Source of the DNA: Alteromonas naphthalenivorans
Lineage (GTDB): Bacteria > Pseudomonadota > Gammaproteobacteria > Enterobacterales > Alteromonadaceae
Length of the DNA stretch: 64,000 nt
Direction: 5' to 3'
NCBI RefSeq assembly: GCF_000213655.1
Contig: NC_015554.1
Location: forward strand, 930,001 to 994,000
This document shows positions 30,719 to 39,065 of the stretch, piece by piece. Made by a program: the position numbers and the translations under genes. Under the pieces are notes generated by a model. It worked only from the letters and a program-made list of their open reading frames with translations. It ran no database searches and had not been told where the DNA came from. How positions within the stretch are numbered: the first letter of the stretch is position 1; every line of letters starts with the position of its first letter.

Positions 30719-30831
30719 AGCAAGGTCCCAAAGCGATTGCCTTGGAACGCCACTATATGGAGGTTAATTGACAAAATGGTGACGCTTGTTTGACGATAGT
30801 GTTACAGGTGTCTATTTCAACAAAATCTGTT

Positions 30832-31737
30832 TTACAGAAGCTCGTTAGCCAGTGCTAATAACTTCTCTCGCATCCACTTATTCACTAAATCCTCATCCGC
30901 TTGCTTGTGCCAATACATGTGAATGGGCATAAGTGGTATGTCAAAGGGCAGTGTGGTAACGGCAACTGGCAGGCTGCTAGTAATCTGCTGTGCATAACGA
31001 CTTGGTACAGTAAGTAATAAATCTGATTTACTGACTACACTTGCGGCAGCGAAGTAATGTTCGCACTGTAGCGCAAATTGTCGCGTGGCGTTTTGTTTCG
31101 CAAGCGCTAAGTCTACCGTATCTAATCGAGAGTCTTTCAAGGTCACCAGAACGTGGGATGCTGATACATAATTGGCTAGCATTTTATCTTTTAAAATGGG
31201 GTGTTCTTTCGCACAGATAAGCACGAAATGCTCGTCGCACACCAGTGTTGAACGGATATCAGGGCCAGTAGGCACCAATGCATCGATGACGATATCGAGT
31301 TCTTTATTAGTAAGGGCGGTTTCAAGTTCAGGGCGGGTAACCCGCCTGCTGGTTACCGTAATATTCGCTGCATTTTGCAAAAGCTCGGGAATAAGTGCCG
31401 GTAAGAACGTTGACTCAAGAATATCTCTTAACCCTAACCTTATTTCTCTTTTATAGCGGCTGATATCAAAATCGATGGGGTCTGACAGCGTAGATTCTAA
31501 GTGCGCGAGAGCCTCTTTTATAGGCTGAATGATAGATTGGCACAACGGGGTTGGCACCATTCGTCTGCTGTGGCGCACGAATAACTCATCATCAAATTTA
31601 TCTCGTAGACGCGACATTGCATGACTTACTGCCGGTTGCGTTAAATGTAATGCTTTAGCGGCCGCAGTAATACTCTCTTCTTCATACACAGCTTTAAGAA
31701 CAAAAAACAAATTTAGATCTATTTTTCCATGCATCAT
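30832..31737 (-). CDS. LysR-family transcriptional regulator
   Basis: A 301-residue LysR regulator. The N-terminal winged helix-turn-helix has the family signature (DLNLFFVLKAVYEE, SITAAAKALHLTQPAVSHAM, LRDKFDDELFVR). The effector domain has two periplasmic-binding-like lobes (about residues 90-295). It is divergent from the transporter-SDR-kinase-SDR unit, with 225 bp between, so by the usual LysR rule it likely controls that unit in response to its substrate or an intermediate. The effector is not known. Confidence 0.95.
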   Translation of the reverse strand: MMHGKIDLNLFFVLKAVYEEESITAAAKALHLTQPAVSHAMSRLRDKFDDELFVRHSRRMVPTPLCQSIIQPIKEALAHLESTLSDPIDFDISRYKREIRLGLRDILESTFLPALIPELLQNAANITVTSRRVTRPELETALTNKELDIVIDALVPTGPDIRSTLVCDEHFVLICAKEHPILKDKMLANYVSASHVLVTLKDSRLDTVDLALAKQNATRQFALQCEHYFAAASVVSKSDLLLTVPSRYAQQITSSLPVAVTTLPFDIPLMPIHMYWHKQADEDLVNKWMREKLLALANELL

Positions 31738-31962
31738 ATTTATGAAATTCCATAAAAAAGTATCATTTCTATTTATTTTATTCGAGGTTACACTGGTTTA
31801 AATGTTAATTAAAGTGTGGTTTTGTAGCTAAACTGTTAAGCAGTAGGCTGGGTGGTCGGGTGCTGCTGTCAGAATGACGTTTCGGCCATGAGGTACACAG
31901 AAAGTTTAGTAGCAGTTTGTAAACTGGCTTATTTACTATTATTACAATAACAAAGGGCATAT

Positions 31963-32868
31963 ATGCAGGCCTCGATTTTTACCGAAATACTTCTTCCACT
32001 GGCCTTGGCTTTCGTGATGTTTGGTATGGGGCTTACGTTAACCGTAGCTGACTTTACCCGGTTACTTAAAGCACCTAAACCCATTGTGGTGGGGCTGGTG
32101 GGGCAAACTGTATTGCTCCCCTTATTGGCGTTTGGTTTGTGTTTGGCATTTTCCCTCCATCCGGCGATGGCGATTGGCATTATGATTTTATCAGCGTGTC
32201 CTGGTGGCACCATGAGTAACTTAATCAGTCATATTGGGCGTGCAAATCTAGCGCTATCAGTAAGTTTAACCGCGCTATCGACTTTTATTTGCGTATTTTC
32301 TACTCCCTTTATTATTCATTATTCAATGGATTATTTCGCCGGTGAGAACGCGCCTTCATTTTCCATTGTTACTACCGTTGTCGGTTTGGTGTGCGTGTCG
32401 ATAGTGCCAGTCATCATTGGTATGGCAATACGCCACTTCAAACCTGCATTTTCTATTAAGGTAGAAGGCTTTTTTAGAACCTTTTCATTATGGTTCATGA
32501 TTGCCATGATCGTTGGCATATTAATCAGTGAGCGGGCGAATTTAATGGCGTCATTGGAAGAAGCCTTACTGGTGTGCTTAGCACTGAATATTTCAGCAGT
32601 AGTGCTGGGGCTTATTTTGGCTTTTGCCTTTAAGTTGTCAAAAATTGACGGTATTACACTGTCGATAGAAGTGGGTGTACAAAACGCTGCGCTAGCTATG
32701 TTGATTTGTATTACCTTTTTGAACTCGCCTGAATTTGCCGTGGCGGCTGGGGTTTACGGTTTAACTATGTATGCAGGCCCGGGGCTTTTAGCTGTGTGGT
32801 CGAAGCGTTTGAAAAATACAACTAAAAGTGACGGTAAGGACAAACCACTCGCTACTCAAAAAGCCTAG
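31963..32868 (+). CDS. Bile acid:sodium symporter family (BASS) transporter
   Basis: A 301-residue inner-membrane protein with about ten hydrophobic helices. Recognisable BASS features are FVMFGMGLTL near the N-terminus and LSACPGGTMSNLISHIG, the crossed-helix sodium site motif, then VGVQNAALAM, the second crossover. The family carries organic acids (bile acids, pantoate, keto acids and others) with sodium. Bile acids are unlikely in a marine bacterium, so a hydroxy or branched carboxylate is more plausible. It is the first gene of a rightward set, divergent from the LysR gene. Confidence 0.93.
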   Translation: MQASIFTEILLPLALAFVMFGMGLTLTVADFTRLLKAPKPIVVGLVGQTVLLPLLAFGLCLAFSLHPAMAIGIMILSACPGGTMSNLISHIGRANLALSVSLTALSTFICVFSTPFIIHYSMDYFAGENAPSFSIVTTVVGLVCVSIVPVIIGMAIRHFKPAFSIKVEGFFRTFSLWFMIAMIVGILISERANLMASLEEALLVCLALNISAVVLGLILAFAFKLSKIDGITLSIEVGVQNAALAMLICITFLNSPEFAVAAGVYGLTMYAGPGLLAVWSKRLKNTTKSDGKDKPLATQKA

Positions 32869-32911
32869 GCTGCGCGTTAACCATAAGAGCAAAACATACG
32901 AGTACAAAAAC

Positions 32912-33796
32912 ATGGGTACAGAAACCAATAACATAAAAACAAATAACCTAAAAACAGATAATAAAGAAAAGCGCATCCTTATCACCGGTGGTGCCACGGG
33001 ATTAGGGCAAGCTATTGCCCTTGCGTTAAGCGAGCAACCCGGTAAAAACGGCGAACAATTGAAAATTTGTATCGCTGATATCCATGAGCAGCGAGGGCAA
33101 GAAACCTTAGCGCTACTAACGGAAAAAGGCACAGAGGCTTTCTATCAACCATGCGACATTACCCAAGATGATGATGTCGCTAATTTGGTTACCGCGATAG
33201 AAGCACGATGGGGCGGTGTTGATGTTGTGTTTAATAACGCAGGCGTGGCGTCCGGCGGTAGTTTAAGCGATGAAAGTATTGCGCAGTGGAAGTGGATTTT
33301 CGATATCAACCTATTAGGCATGGTTCGCGTCAGCAAGGCCATGCTGCCCTTGTTTAAAGCGCAGGGCGCGGGCTATTTTGTCAATATTGCCTCCCAAGCG
33401 GGGCTAACGCCTATTCCTTACATGAACAGCTATAACGCGGTGAAGGCGGCGGTGGTATCACTGTCTGAGACCATGAAGCTAGAGCTTGCGCCCGATAATA
33501 TCGATGTGAGTGTGGTTTGCCCTAGCTTCTTTAAAACTAATCTTGATGAGTCGATGCGTAGCGATAACCCTGCCATGCACAAAATGATGGCGCGGTTTTT
33601 CAAAAAAGCAGATATGACCAAAGAAGAGGTTGCGCAAAGTATCTGCGATCAGGTTGCCAAAAAACGATTTTTAATCCTTACCCACAAATTGGGCAAGCGT
33701 GCATTTTTGATGAAGAAGCTACTTCCCACCCAAATGTATATTAACAACATGCTAAAACAAACCAAAGCGATGAAACGTGCAATGGAAAAACGGTAA
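32912..33796 (+). CDS. Short-chain dehydrogenase/reductase (first of two)
   Basis: A classical SDR. From the ATG at 32912 it has 294 residues; the open frame begins earlier, at GTG 32828 inside the transporter gene, and neither start has a strong ribosome binding site. The NAD(P) motif is TGGATGLG (25-32), then NNAG, catalytic Ser161, Tyr174 and Lys178 (SYNAVKAA). An unusual N-terminus of about 18 Asn-, Thr- and Lys-rich residues precedes the Rossmann fold. It is followed 3 bp downstream by the kinase gene, so the two are translated together. It probably oxidises a hydroxy group on the substrate of the cluster. Confidence 0.9.
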   Translation: MGTETNNIKTNNLKTDNKEKRILITGGATGLGQAIALALSEQPGKNGEQLKICIADIHEQRGQETLALLTEKGTEAFYQPCDITQDDDVANLVTAIEARWGGVDVVFNNAGVASGGSLSDESIAQWKWIFDINLLGMVRVSKAMLPLFKAQGAGYFVNIASQAGLTPIPYMNSYNAVKAAVVSLSETMKLELAPDNIDVSVVCPSFFKTNLDESMRSDNPAMHKMMARFFKKADMTKEEVAQSICDQVAKKRFLILTHKLGKRAFLMKKLLPTQMYINNMLKQTKAMKRAMEKR

Positions 33797-33799
33797 CCC

Positions 33800-34876
33800 A
33801 TGACGAATACAGTATTAGATAAAGCAGTATCAGTAAGAGAAGGCGAAGAGCTAGACGTTAATGTTGTCGATGGGTGGCTAAAAAATCATATTCAAGACCT
33901 CATCGGCACACCTACGGTGACCCAATATTCAGGCGGTGCGTCTAACTGGACTTACTGTCTTGAATACGAAAATACGTCGTTAATATTACGCCGTGCGCCC
34001 GCGGGCACTAAAGCAAAAGGTGCCCATGATATGGGGCGAGAGTATCGCCTTCAAGCAGCGCTGAAGCCGGTGTATAGCTATGTGCCCGATATGCTGGCAT
34101 ATTGCGATGATGAAGCCGTAATTGGCACAGAATTCTATATCATGGAAAAGCTGACAGGCGTTATTCCACGTAAGAATCTTCCTCGTGATTTAAAGACCTC
34201 CCCAGAACAGACCCATCAGCTGTGTAAAAATGTACTCGATAGCTTAATAGAGCTACATAAGGTTGACTATAAGGCGGCTGGTTTAGACACGATTGGAAAA
34301 GGTAGTGGTTACATAGAGCGCCAAATTACAGGCTGGAGTGAGCGCTATACGAAAGCAAAAACCTGGAATGTTCCCTCGGGCAAAGGGGTTATGCGGTGGC
34401 TTGAGGCGAATATGCCAAGCAATGAGCGTATTTGCATTACCCATAACGATTTTAGATTCGACAATGTGGTGTTAGATCCAAACGACTACACCAAAATTTT
34501 AGGTGTGCTTGATTGGGAATTGGCCACCCTTGGCGATCCATTAATGGATTTAGGTAATACGTTAGCCTATTGGGTGAATGCAGATGATGATTTTCTGGCC
34601 CAATCTACCCGCAGGCAACCTACCCACCTTGCTGGCATGATGACACGAGATGAAGTGGTGGCTTATTACTGCAAGCAAATGGGCGTTGACGTTGATGATT
34701 TCACTTTTTATGAAGTGTACGGCTTGTTTCGATTAGCGGGTATTGCACAACAAATTTACTATCGCTATCACCACGGTCAAACCAATAACCCCGCGTTTAA
34801 AAACTTTTGGATATTCATTCACTACTTAATGTGGCGTTGTAAAAAGGCCATTCGTAAATCAGGAAAAAGAAAATGA
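33800..34876 (+). CDS. Aminoglycoside-phosphotransferase-fold kinase, ACAD10/11-like
   Basis: A 358-residue kinase of the phosphotransferase family found with acyl-CoA dehydrogenases. The ATP-binding region is GGASNWTYCLE and LILRRAPAG (typical of the ACAD10/11 kinase domain). The catalytic loop is His215-Asn216-Asp217 (THNDFRFDN) and the metal-binding Asp is 238 (LDWELATLGDP). Homologous enzymes phosphorylate 4-hydroxyacyl-CoA (LvaA in levulinate breakdown, mammalian ACAD10/11), so that is my best guess. Antibiotic resistance is unlikely. Its stop overlaps the next start by ATGA. No acyl-CoA dehydrogenase lies next to it. Confidence 0.9.
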   Translation: MTNTVLDKAVSVREGEELDVNVVDGWLKNHIQDLIGTPTVTQYSGGASNWTYCLEYENTSLILRRAPAGTKAKGAHDMGREYRLQAALKPVYSYVPDMLAYCDDEAVIGTEFYIMEKLTGVIPRKNLPRDLKTSPEQTHQLCKNVLDSLIELHKVDYKAAGLDTIGKGSGYIERQITGWSERYTKAKTWNVPSGKGVMRWLEANMPSNERICITHNDFRFDNVVLDPNDYTKILGVLDWELATLGDPLMDLGNTLAYWVNADDDFLAQSTRRQPTHLAGMMTRDEVVAYYCKQMGVDVDDFTFYEVYGLFRLAGIAQQIYYRYHHGQTNNPAFKNFWIFIHYLMWRCKKAIRKSGKRK

Positions 34877-35625
34877 CAACAAGACAAAATATTCTGATCA
34901 CGGGCGCAAGCTCAGGCCTTGGTAAAGGAATGGCGGCGGAGTTCGCAAAGCAAGGTAGCAACTTAGCATTGTGCGCAAGACGTTTAGACCGCTTAGAAGA
35001 ACTTAGAAGCGAACTGCTAGCGGTAAATCCTAACATCAAGGTGCTAATTAAGTCCCTTGATGTAAATGATCATAACGCAGTATTTGAAGTGTTTGATGCG
35101 TTTAAACAAGAGATGGGGCAACTCGATAGAGTTATTGTTAATGCGGGCATGGGCAAGGGCGCCTCTATTGGTACGGGTTTTTTTAATGCAAATAAGCAAA
35201 CCGCAGAGACCAATTTTGTGGCTGCACTGGCGCAAGCCGAAGCGGCCATGACTATTTTCAGAGCGCAAAATGAAGGTCATCTAGTAACGATTTCATCAAT
35301 TAGTGCGGTAAGAGGCTTCAGACGCGCTATGACGGTGTATGCCGCCACTAAAGCAGGGCTTACGTCTATGACAGAGGGGATCCGCTTAGATGTGATGAAT
35401 ACACCAATTAAGGTTAGCTGTGTACATCCTGGGTTTATTCGTACCGAAATTAATGAAACGGTAGAAAAAGTGCCGTTTATTGTCGATACCGAAACCGGCT
35501 GTAAGGCGTTGGTAAAAGCCATTAATAAGGAAAAAGCGGTGTCTTATGTGCCAAGTTGGCCGTGGGCATTATTACATTGGGTGCTACGTGTCGCGCCTTC
35601 AAGCACCATTCGCAAAATGAGTTAG
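34873..35625 (+). CDS. Short-chain dehydrogenase/reductase (second of two)
   Basis: A 250-residue classical SDR with TGASSGLG (10-17), VNAG, catalytic Ser141 or Ser142, Tyr156 and Lys160 (YAATKAG). The C-terminal end SWPWALLHWVLRVAP is hydrophobic and resembles those of membrane-associated SDRs that act on lipids. It starts within the ATGA stop of the kinase gene, so it is translationally coupled. Its sequence differs clearly from the first SDR of the unit, so the two probably act at different positions or steps. Confidence 0.92.
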   Translation: MTTRQNILITGASSGLGKGMAAEFAKQGSNLALCARRLDRLEELRSELLAVNPNIKVLIKSLDVNDHNAVFEVFDAFKQEMGQLDRVIVNAGMGKGASIGTGFFNANKQTAETNFVAALAQAEAAMTIFRAQNEGHLVTISSISAVRGFRRAMTVYAATKAGLTSMTEGIRLDVMNTPIKVSCVHPGFIRTEINETVEKVPFIVDTETGCKALVKAINKEKAVSYVPSWPWALLHWVLRVAPSSTIRKMS

Positions 35626-35689
35626 TGCCACAACACTAATAAAAGCTTCTGATAAAAGCCTCGAACAAAGGACACAAAAAAAAGACACA

Positions 35690-35715
35690 AAAAAAGCGCC
35701 AATAGGCGCTTTTTT
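35690..35715. terminator. Bidirectional terminator between the SDR unit and rpsT
   Basis: AAAAAGCGCC/GGCGCTTTTT stem with an AATA loop, T-runs on both strands. The 35 bp before it hold a short repeat (GACACAAAAAAAA, AGACACAAAAAAA). Confidence 0.9.
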
Positions 35716-35729
35716 ACTAACTGTAAAAT

Positions 35730-35993
35730 TTAAGCTAAAGCTTTAATTTGTGCAGCTAGGCGGCTCTTGTGACGAGCAGCTTTATTCTTGTGAATCAAAC
35801 CTTTAGTAGCCATTCTGTCAAGAATTGGAGTTGCAGCAGCAAATGCAGTTTGTGCACCTTCTTTATCACCACTAGCGATAGCAGCTACTACTTTCTTCAA
35901 GCTTGTACGAGTCATGGAGCGACGGCTAGCGTTATGCTGGCGACGCTTTTCGGCTTGGATTGCACGTTTCTTAGCAGACTTGATGTTAGCCAA
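35730..35993 (-). CDS. rpsT: 30S ribosomal protein S20
   Basis: S20 binds 16S rRNA helix 44 and the 5' domain early in assembly. It has 87 residues, the same as E. coli. The family start (M)[10 protein letters not shown] places the initiation codon at TTG 35993, with GGGAG upstream (GGGAGTTACACC TTG). E. coli rpsT also starts with UUG, which takes part in its autoregulation. The longer frame reaching back to 36065 is not coding. It is divergent from murJ-ribF-ileS, as in enterobacteria. Confidence 0.97.
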   Translation of the reverse strand: MANIKSAKKRAIQAEKRRQHNASRRSMTRTSLKKVVAAIASGDKEGAQTAFAAATPILDRMATKGLIHKNKAARHKSRLAAQIKALA

Positions 35994-36402
35994 GGTGTAA
36001 CTCCCAAATAAATTCATGTCAAAAACGAGGGTGCGGATTTTGCCTATCATCCAGCCAAAAGTCAAACGATTTTACCCAATAAGTAGAAAGTTAATTTCTA
36101 CATTAAATAAGATGTTTATCGAATGCTTTGGTTTTTCGGCCTGTTCTTAACAAAGGCGCTAATAAAGCGCCAAATAAAAAGTGCAGAACGAAATGGCTAT
36201 TGTACATATGTACTCATGTGCACAGATACAGCACACAGATACAAATGAAACAGTACGAAACCATACCCACAACGGGCGCGGATTATAGCAAAAAAAATTC
36301 ATGAGATGCACTTATATTTTGAATAATACGTTTCGCCGGTAACAGGGTTTCGTTATGATTGAGCGCTTAAGTGAATGAAATGTATCTATTGGAATAGTCT
36401 TA
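35994..36402. other. Divergent intergenic region between rpsT and murJ
   Basis: About 410 bp. It holds the rpsT promoter (36037-36065), a perfect 12-bp palindrome GTACATATGTAC (36202-36213) and two copies of CACAGATACA 13 bp apart (36221-36230 and 36234-36243). The last two could be a binding site for a regulator of murJ-ribF; nothing confirms it. Confidence 0.5.
36037..36065 (-). promoter_or_regulatory. Promoter of rpsT
   Basis: On the minus strand TTGACT, 17 bp, CAAAAT, then a GC-rich discriminator CCGCACCC, typical of ribosomal protein promoters. It is about 40 bp upstream of the TTG start. Confidence 0.6.
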
Positions 36403-37959
36403 GTGTCACGGAAGTTATTAAAATCAGGCCTTATTGTCAGCGTAATGACGTTGATATCCCGCGTGTTAGGGTTAGTGCGAGATGTGGTAGTGGCAAGGCT
36501 AATGGGTGATGGCGCTGCCGCCGACGTGTTTTTCTTTGCAAATAAAATTCCTAACTTCCTGCGCCGATTATTTGCCGAGGGGGCATTTGCGCAAGCGTTC
36601 ATTCCGGTATTAACCGAAGTACACCAAAATCACGAGAAAGCAGAGCTTAAAGCATTTGTTGCTAAAATTTCCGGCACGCTTGGGGCCATTGTGTTTGTGG
36701 TTTCCCTTGTAGGCGTTATCGCGTCGCCAGTTTTAGCCGCGCTGTTCGGCACAGGGTGGTTCATTGCGTGGGTACAGGGCGATGAGGCAGGAGATAAATT
36801 CTTACTCGCATCAACCATGCTTAAAATCACCTTCCCCTATCTTGCTTTTGTATCGTTAACAGGCTTGGCAGGGGCTATCTTAAATACACTAAACAAATTT
36901 GCAGTAGCAGCGTTTACGCCAGTGCTACTTAACGTATGCATTATAGCCTGTGCGGTCTTTTTAGCTCCCGATATGGAGCAACCCGCTTTCGCATTAGCGT
37001 GGGGGGTGTTTATAGGCGGTATAGTACAACTTGCCTTCCAACTGCCATTTTTGTATCGGGCGGGATTATTAGTAAAGCCCAAATGGGGCTGGCGAGATGA
37101 AAACGTTGTTAAGGTGCGCACCTTGATGATCCCTGCATTGTTTGGGGTGTCGGTAGGGCAAATTAACTTGCTGTTCGATACCTTTATCGCCAGCTTCCTG
37201 ATGACAGGCTCTATTAGCTGGCTATATTACTCCGACCGTTTGTTAGAATTCCCGTTAGGGCTGTTTGGTATCGCTATCGCCACGGTAATATTGCCGGCGC
37301 TGTCGCGTAATCATGTAAGTAAAGATCCTAAAGCTTTTTCAGCCAATATAGATTGGGCATTTCGTATGGTGTGTTTGCTTGGTATTCCAGCCGCCGTAGG
37401 CTTAGCCACCATGGCGCGACCAATTTTAACCGTGATATTCCAGCGGGGTGCCTTTACGGCTGAAACGGCCACCATGGCCTCTTATTCTTTAACCGCTTAC
37501 GCATTTGGTTTATTGAGCTTTATGTTAGTAAAAGTTCTCGCTCCTGGTTTTTACTCGCGCCAAGACACTAAAACCCCGGTTAAATTTGGTATTTGGTGCA
37601 TGGTCGCCAATATGGTGTTTAACCTATTAGCAATTTGGTTTGGCTATGTGGGCTTAGCAATTGCTACAAGCATGTCGGCTACACTTAATGCCACATTGCT
37701 TTATATTACGCTGCACAAACAAGGGGTTTTTGTATTAAGTCGTACCTCAGTAATGTTTATAATTAGAGTACTCATTGCCAGCGCAGTGATGGGGGCAGTG
37801 ATTTATTATCGCGATAAGGGCGTGGCATTTTTCGACCTTGAATGGACAGTGCAAGTGGTGGATGTCGCCATTACTATCACATTATCTGCCGCCGCTTTCT
37901 TCTCATGCATGATTTTATTGGGTGCAAGACGTCGTCATTTCAAAAGTGGGGGCGGCTAA
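36403..37959 (+). CDS. murJ: Lipid II flippase MurJ
   Basis: MurJ (MviN) flips the peptidoglycan precursor lipid II across the inner membrane. It is a MOP-superfamily protein of 518 residues with about 14 membrane helices. Conserved family parts are readable: ISRVLGLVRD with the functional Arg residues, ADVFFFANKIPNFLRRLFAEGAF, YSDRLLEFPLGLFGIA and FYSRQDTKTPV. GTG start (MSRKLLKSG). It is the first gene of the rightward unit with ribF and ileS. Confidence 0.97.
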   Translation: MSRKLLKSGLIVSVMTLISRVLGLVRDVVVARLMGDGAAADVFFFANKIPNFLRRLFAEGAFAQAFIPVLTEVHQNHEKAELKAFVAKISGTLGAIVFVVSLVGVIASPVLAALFGTGWFIAWVQGDEAGDKFLLASTMLKITFPYLAFVSLTGLAGAILNTLNKFAVAAFTPVLLNVCIIACAVFLAPDMEQPAFALAWGVFIGGIVQLAFQLPFLYRAGLLVKPKWGWRDENVVKVRTLMIPALFGVSVGQINLLFDTFIASFLMTGSISWLYYSDRLLEFPLGLFGIAIATVILPALSRNHVSKDPKAFSANIDWAFRMVCLLGIPAAVGLATMARPILTVIFQRGAFTAETATMASYSLTAYAFGLLSFMLVKVLAPGFYSRQDTKTPVKFGIWCMVANMVFNLLAIWFGYVGLAIATSMSATLNATLLYITLHKQGVFVLSRTSVMFIIRVLIASAVMGAVIYYRDKGVAFFDLEWTVQVVDVAITITLSAAAFFSCMILLGARRRHFKSGGG

Positions 37960-38035
37960 TATTGGTATTCCGTGCTGGGTCGTTTATAATCGCGAGCTTT
38001 GAATTTTCAGTAGTAACTAAAGGCAGTGGCTAATA

Positions 38036-38956
38036 GTGGAATTTATCCGCGGGCTTAACAACGTAAAACCGCAACACAGCGGGTGTGTACTAACTATCGG
38101 AAAGTTTGATGGCGTGCACTTGGGCCATCAGGCAGTACTGAGTAATGTGCTTCAAAAAGCCAAAGCGCTGGGGTTGCCGGCCACGGTGATGGTGTTTGAA
38201 CCTCAACCCGAGGAAGTATTTACACCTGATAGAGCGCCTGCACGCATCAGTCCATTGCGTGAAAAGTACGAATTGCTGAAACAGCAAGGCGTCGATCGTT
38301 TATTGGCTGTGCGTTTTAACAGAGCTTTTGCCAGTCAAAGTGCCGATACCTTCGTGCATGATTTGCTGGTGGATAAGCTCGGGGTTAAATTTCTTGTGGT
38401 CGGCGATGACTTTCGCTTTGGCCAAGGTCGTAAAGGCGACTTTGCCATGCTGCAAGCCGCTGGGCAAAAGTACGGCTTTGAAGTGGTTAGCACGCAAAGC
38501 TTTATGATGCATGCTCATCGTATTAGCTCTACTGCAGTGCGAGAAGCACTGGCTGATTCGGATTTTGCGCTTGGTGAAGAAATGTTAGGTAGGCCGTTTG
38601 CTGTGTATGGTCGAGTTGTACATGGTGAAAAGAAAGGGCGCACGATAGGGTTTCCTACCGCCAATGTCATGCTGAAGCGTTGCAGAGCACCAATTCACGG
38701 CGTTTTCGCGGTACATGTTGCCGTAGATGGAAAAAAATTCAATGGCGTGGCAAACATTGGTACTCGCCCCACGTTAAACGGGGTGCGAAACCAGTTAGAG
38801 GTGCACATCTTCGATATGTCAGCCGACCTGTACGGGAAACCAATGACCGTGTTTCCTGTTGCAAAAATACGAGATGAACAGAAATTTGACTCGTTTGAGA
38901 TACTAAAAGCACAAATACAGGCCGATGCCGCTAAGGCGCGCCTGTTATTAGAATAG
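38036..38956 (+). CDS. ribF: Bifunctional riboflavin kinase/FAD synthetase
   Basis: RibF phosphorylates riboflavin to FMN and adenylates FMN to FAD. The protein has 306 residues. The N-terminal nucleotidyltransferase domain has TIGKFDGVHLGH (with the HxGH-like signature) and FDPP-type VMVFEPQPEE, then ISSTAVREAL. The C-terminal kinase domain starts near GRPFAVYGRVVHGEKKG and has the GRTIGFPTAN-type motif (KGRTIGFPTANV) and NIGTRPT. GTG start. It lies between murJ and ileS. Confidence 0.97.
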   Translation: MEFIRGLNNVKPQHSGCVLTIGKFDGVHLGHQAVLSNVLQKAKALGLPATVMVFEPQPEEVFTPDRAPARISPLREKYELLKQQGVDRLLAVRFNRAFASQSADTFVHDLLVDKLGVKFLVVGDDFRFGQGRKGDFAMLQAAGQKYGFEVVSTQSFMMHAHRISSTAVREALADSDFALGEEMLGRPFAVYGRVVHGEKKGRTIGFPTANVMLKRCRAPIHGVFAVHVAVDGKKFNGVANIGTRPTLNGVRNQLEVHIFDMSADLYGKPMTVFPVAKIRDEQKFDSFEILKAQIQADAAKARLLLE

Positions 38957-39065
38957 TGAAACGTGATAAAGTCACCACGCTTAACATAGCGTCGACCAAT
39001 GCAAGCCTATACAGCGCCTAACGAGGCGTTGGGTATTATTAAAGGTAACCGGATAATACAATTAT

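Noticed and set aside
33800..34876. Aminoglycoside resistance gene
   Set aside because: The fold is shared, but the ATP-binding region and context with SDRs and a BASS transporter match the ACAD10/11-type kinases, not resistance enzymes.
35691..36065. 111-residue version of ribosomal protein S20
   Set aside because: The extra 24 residues are unlike S20 and overlap the promoter; a TTG with a strong ribosome binding site matches the family start.
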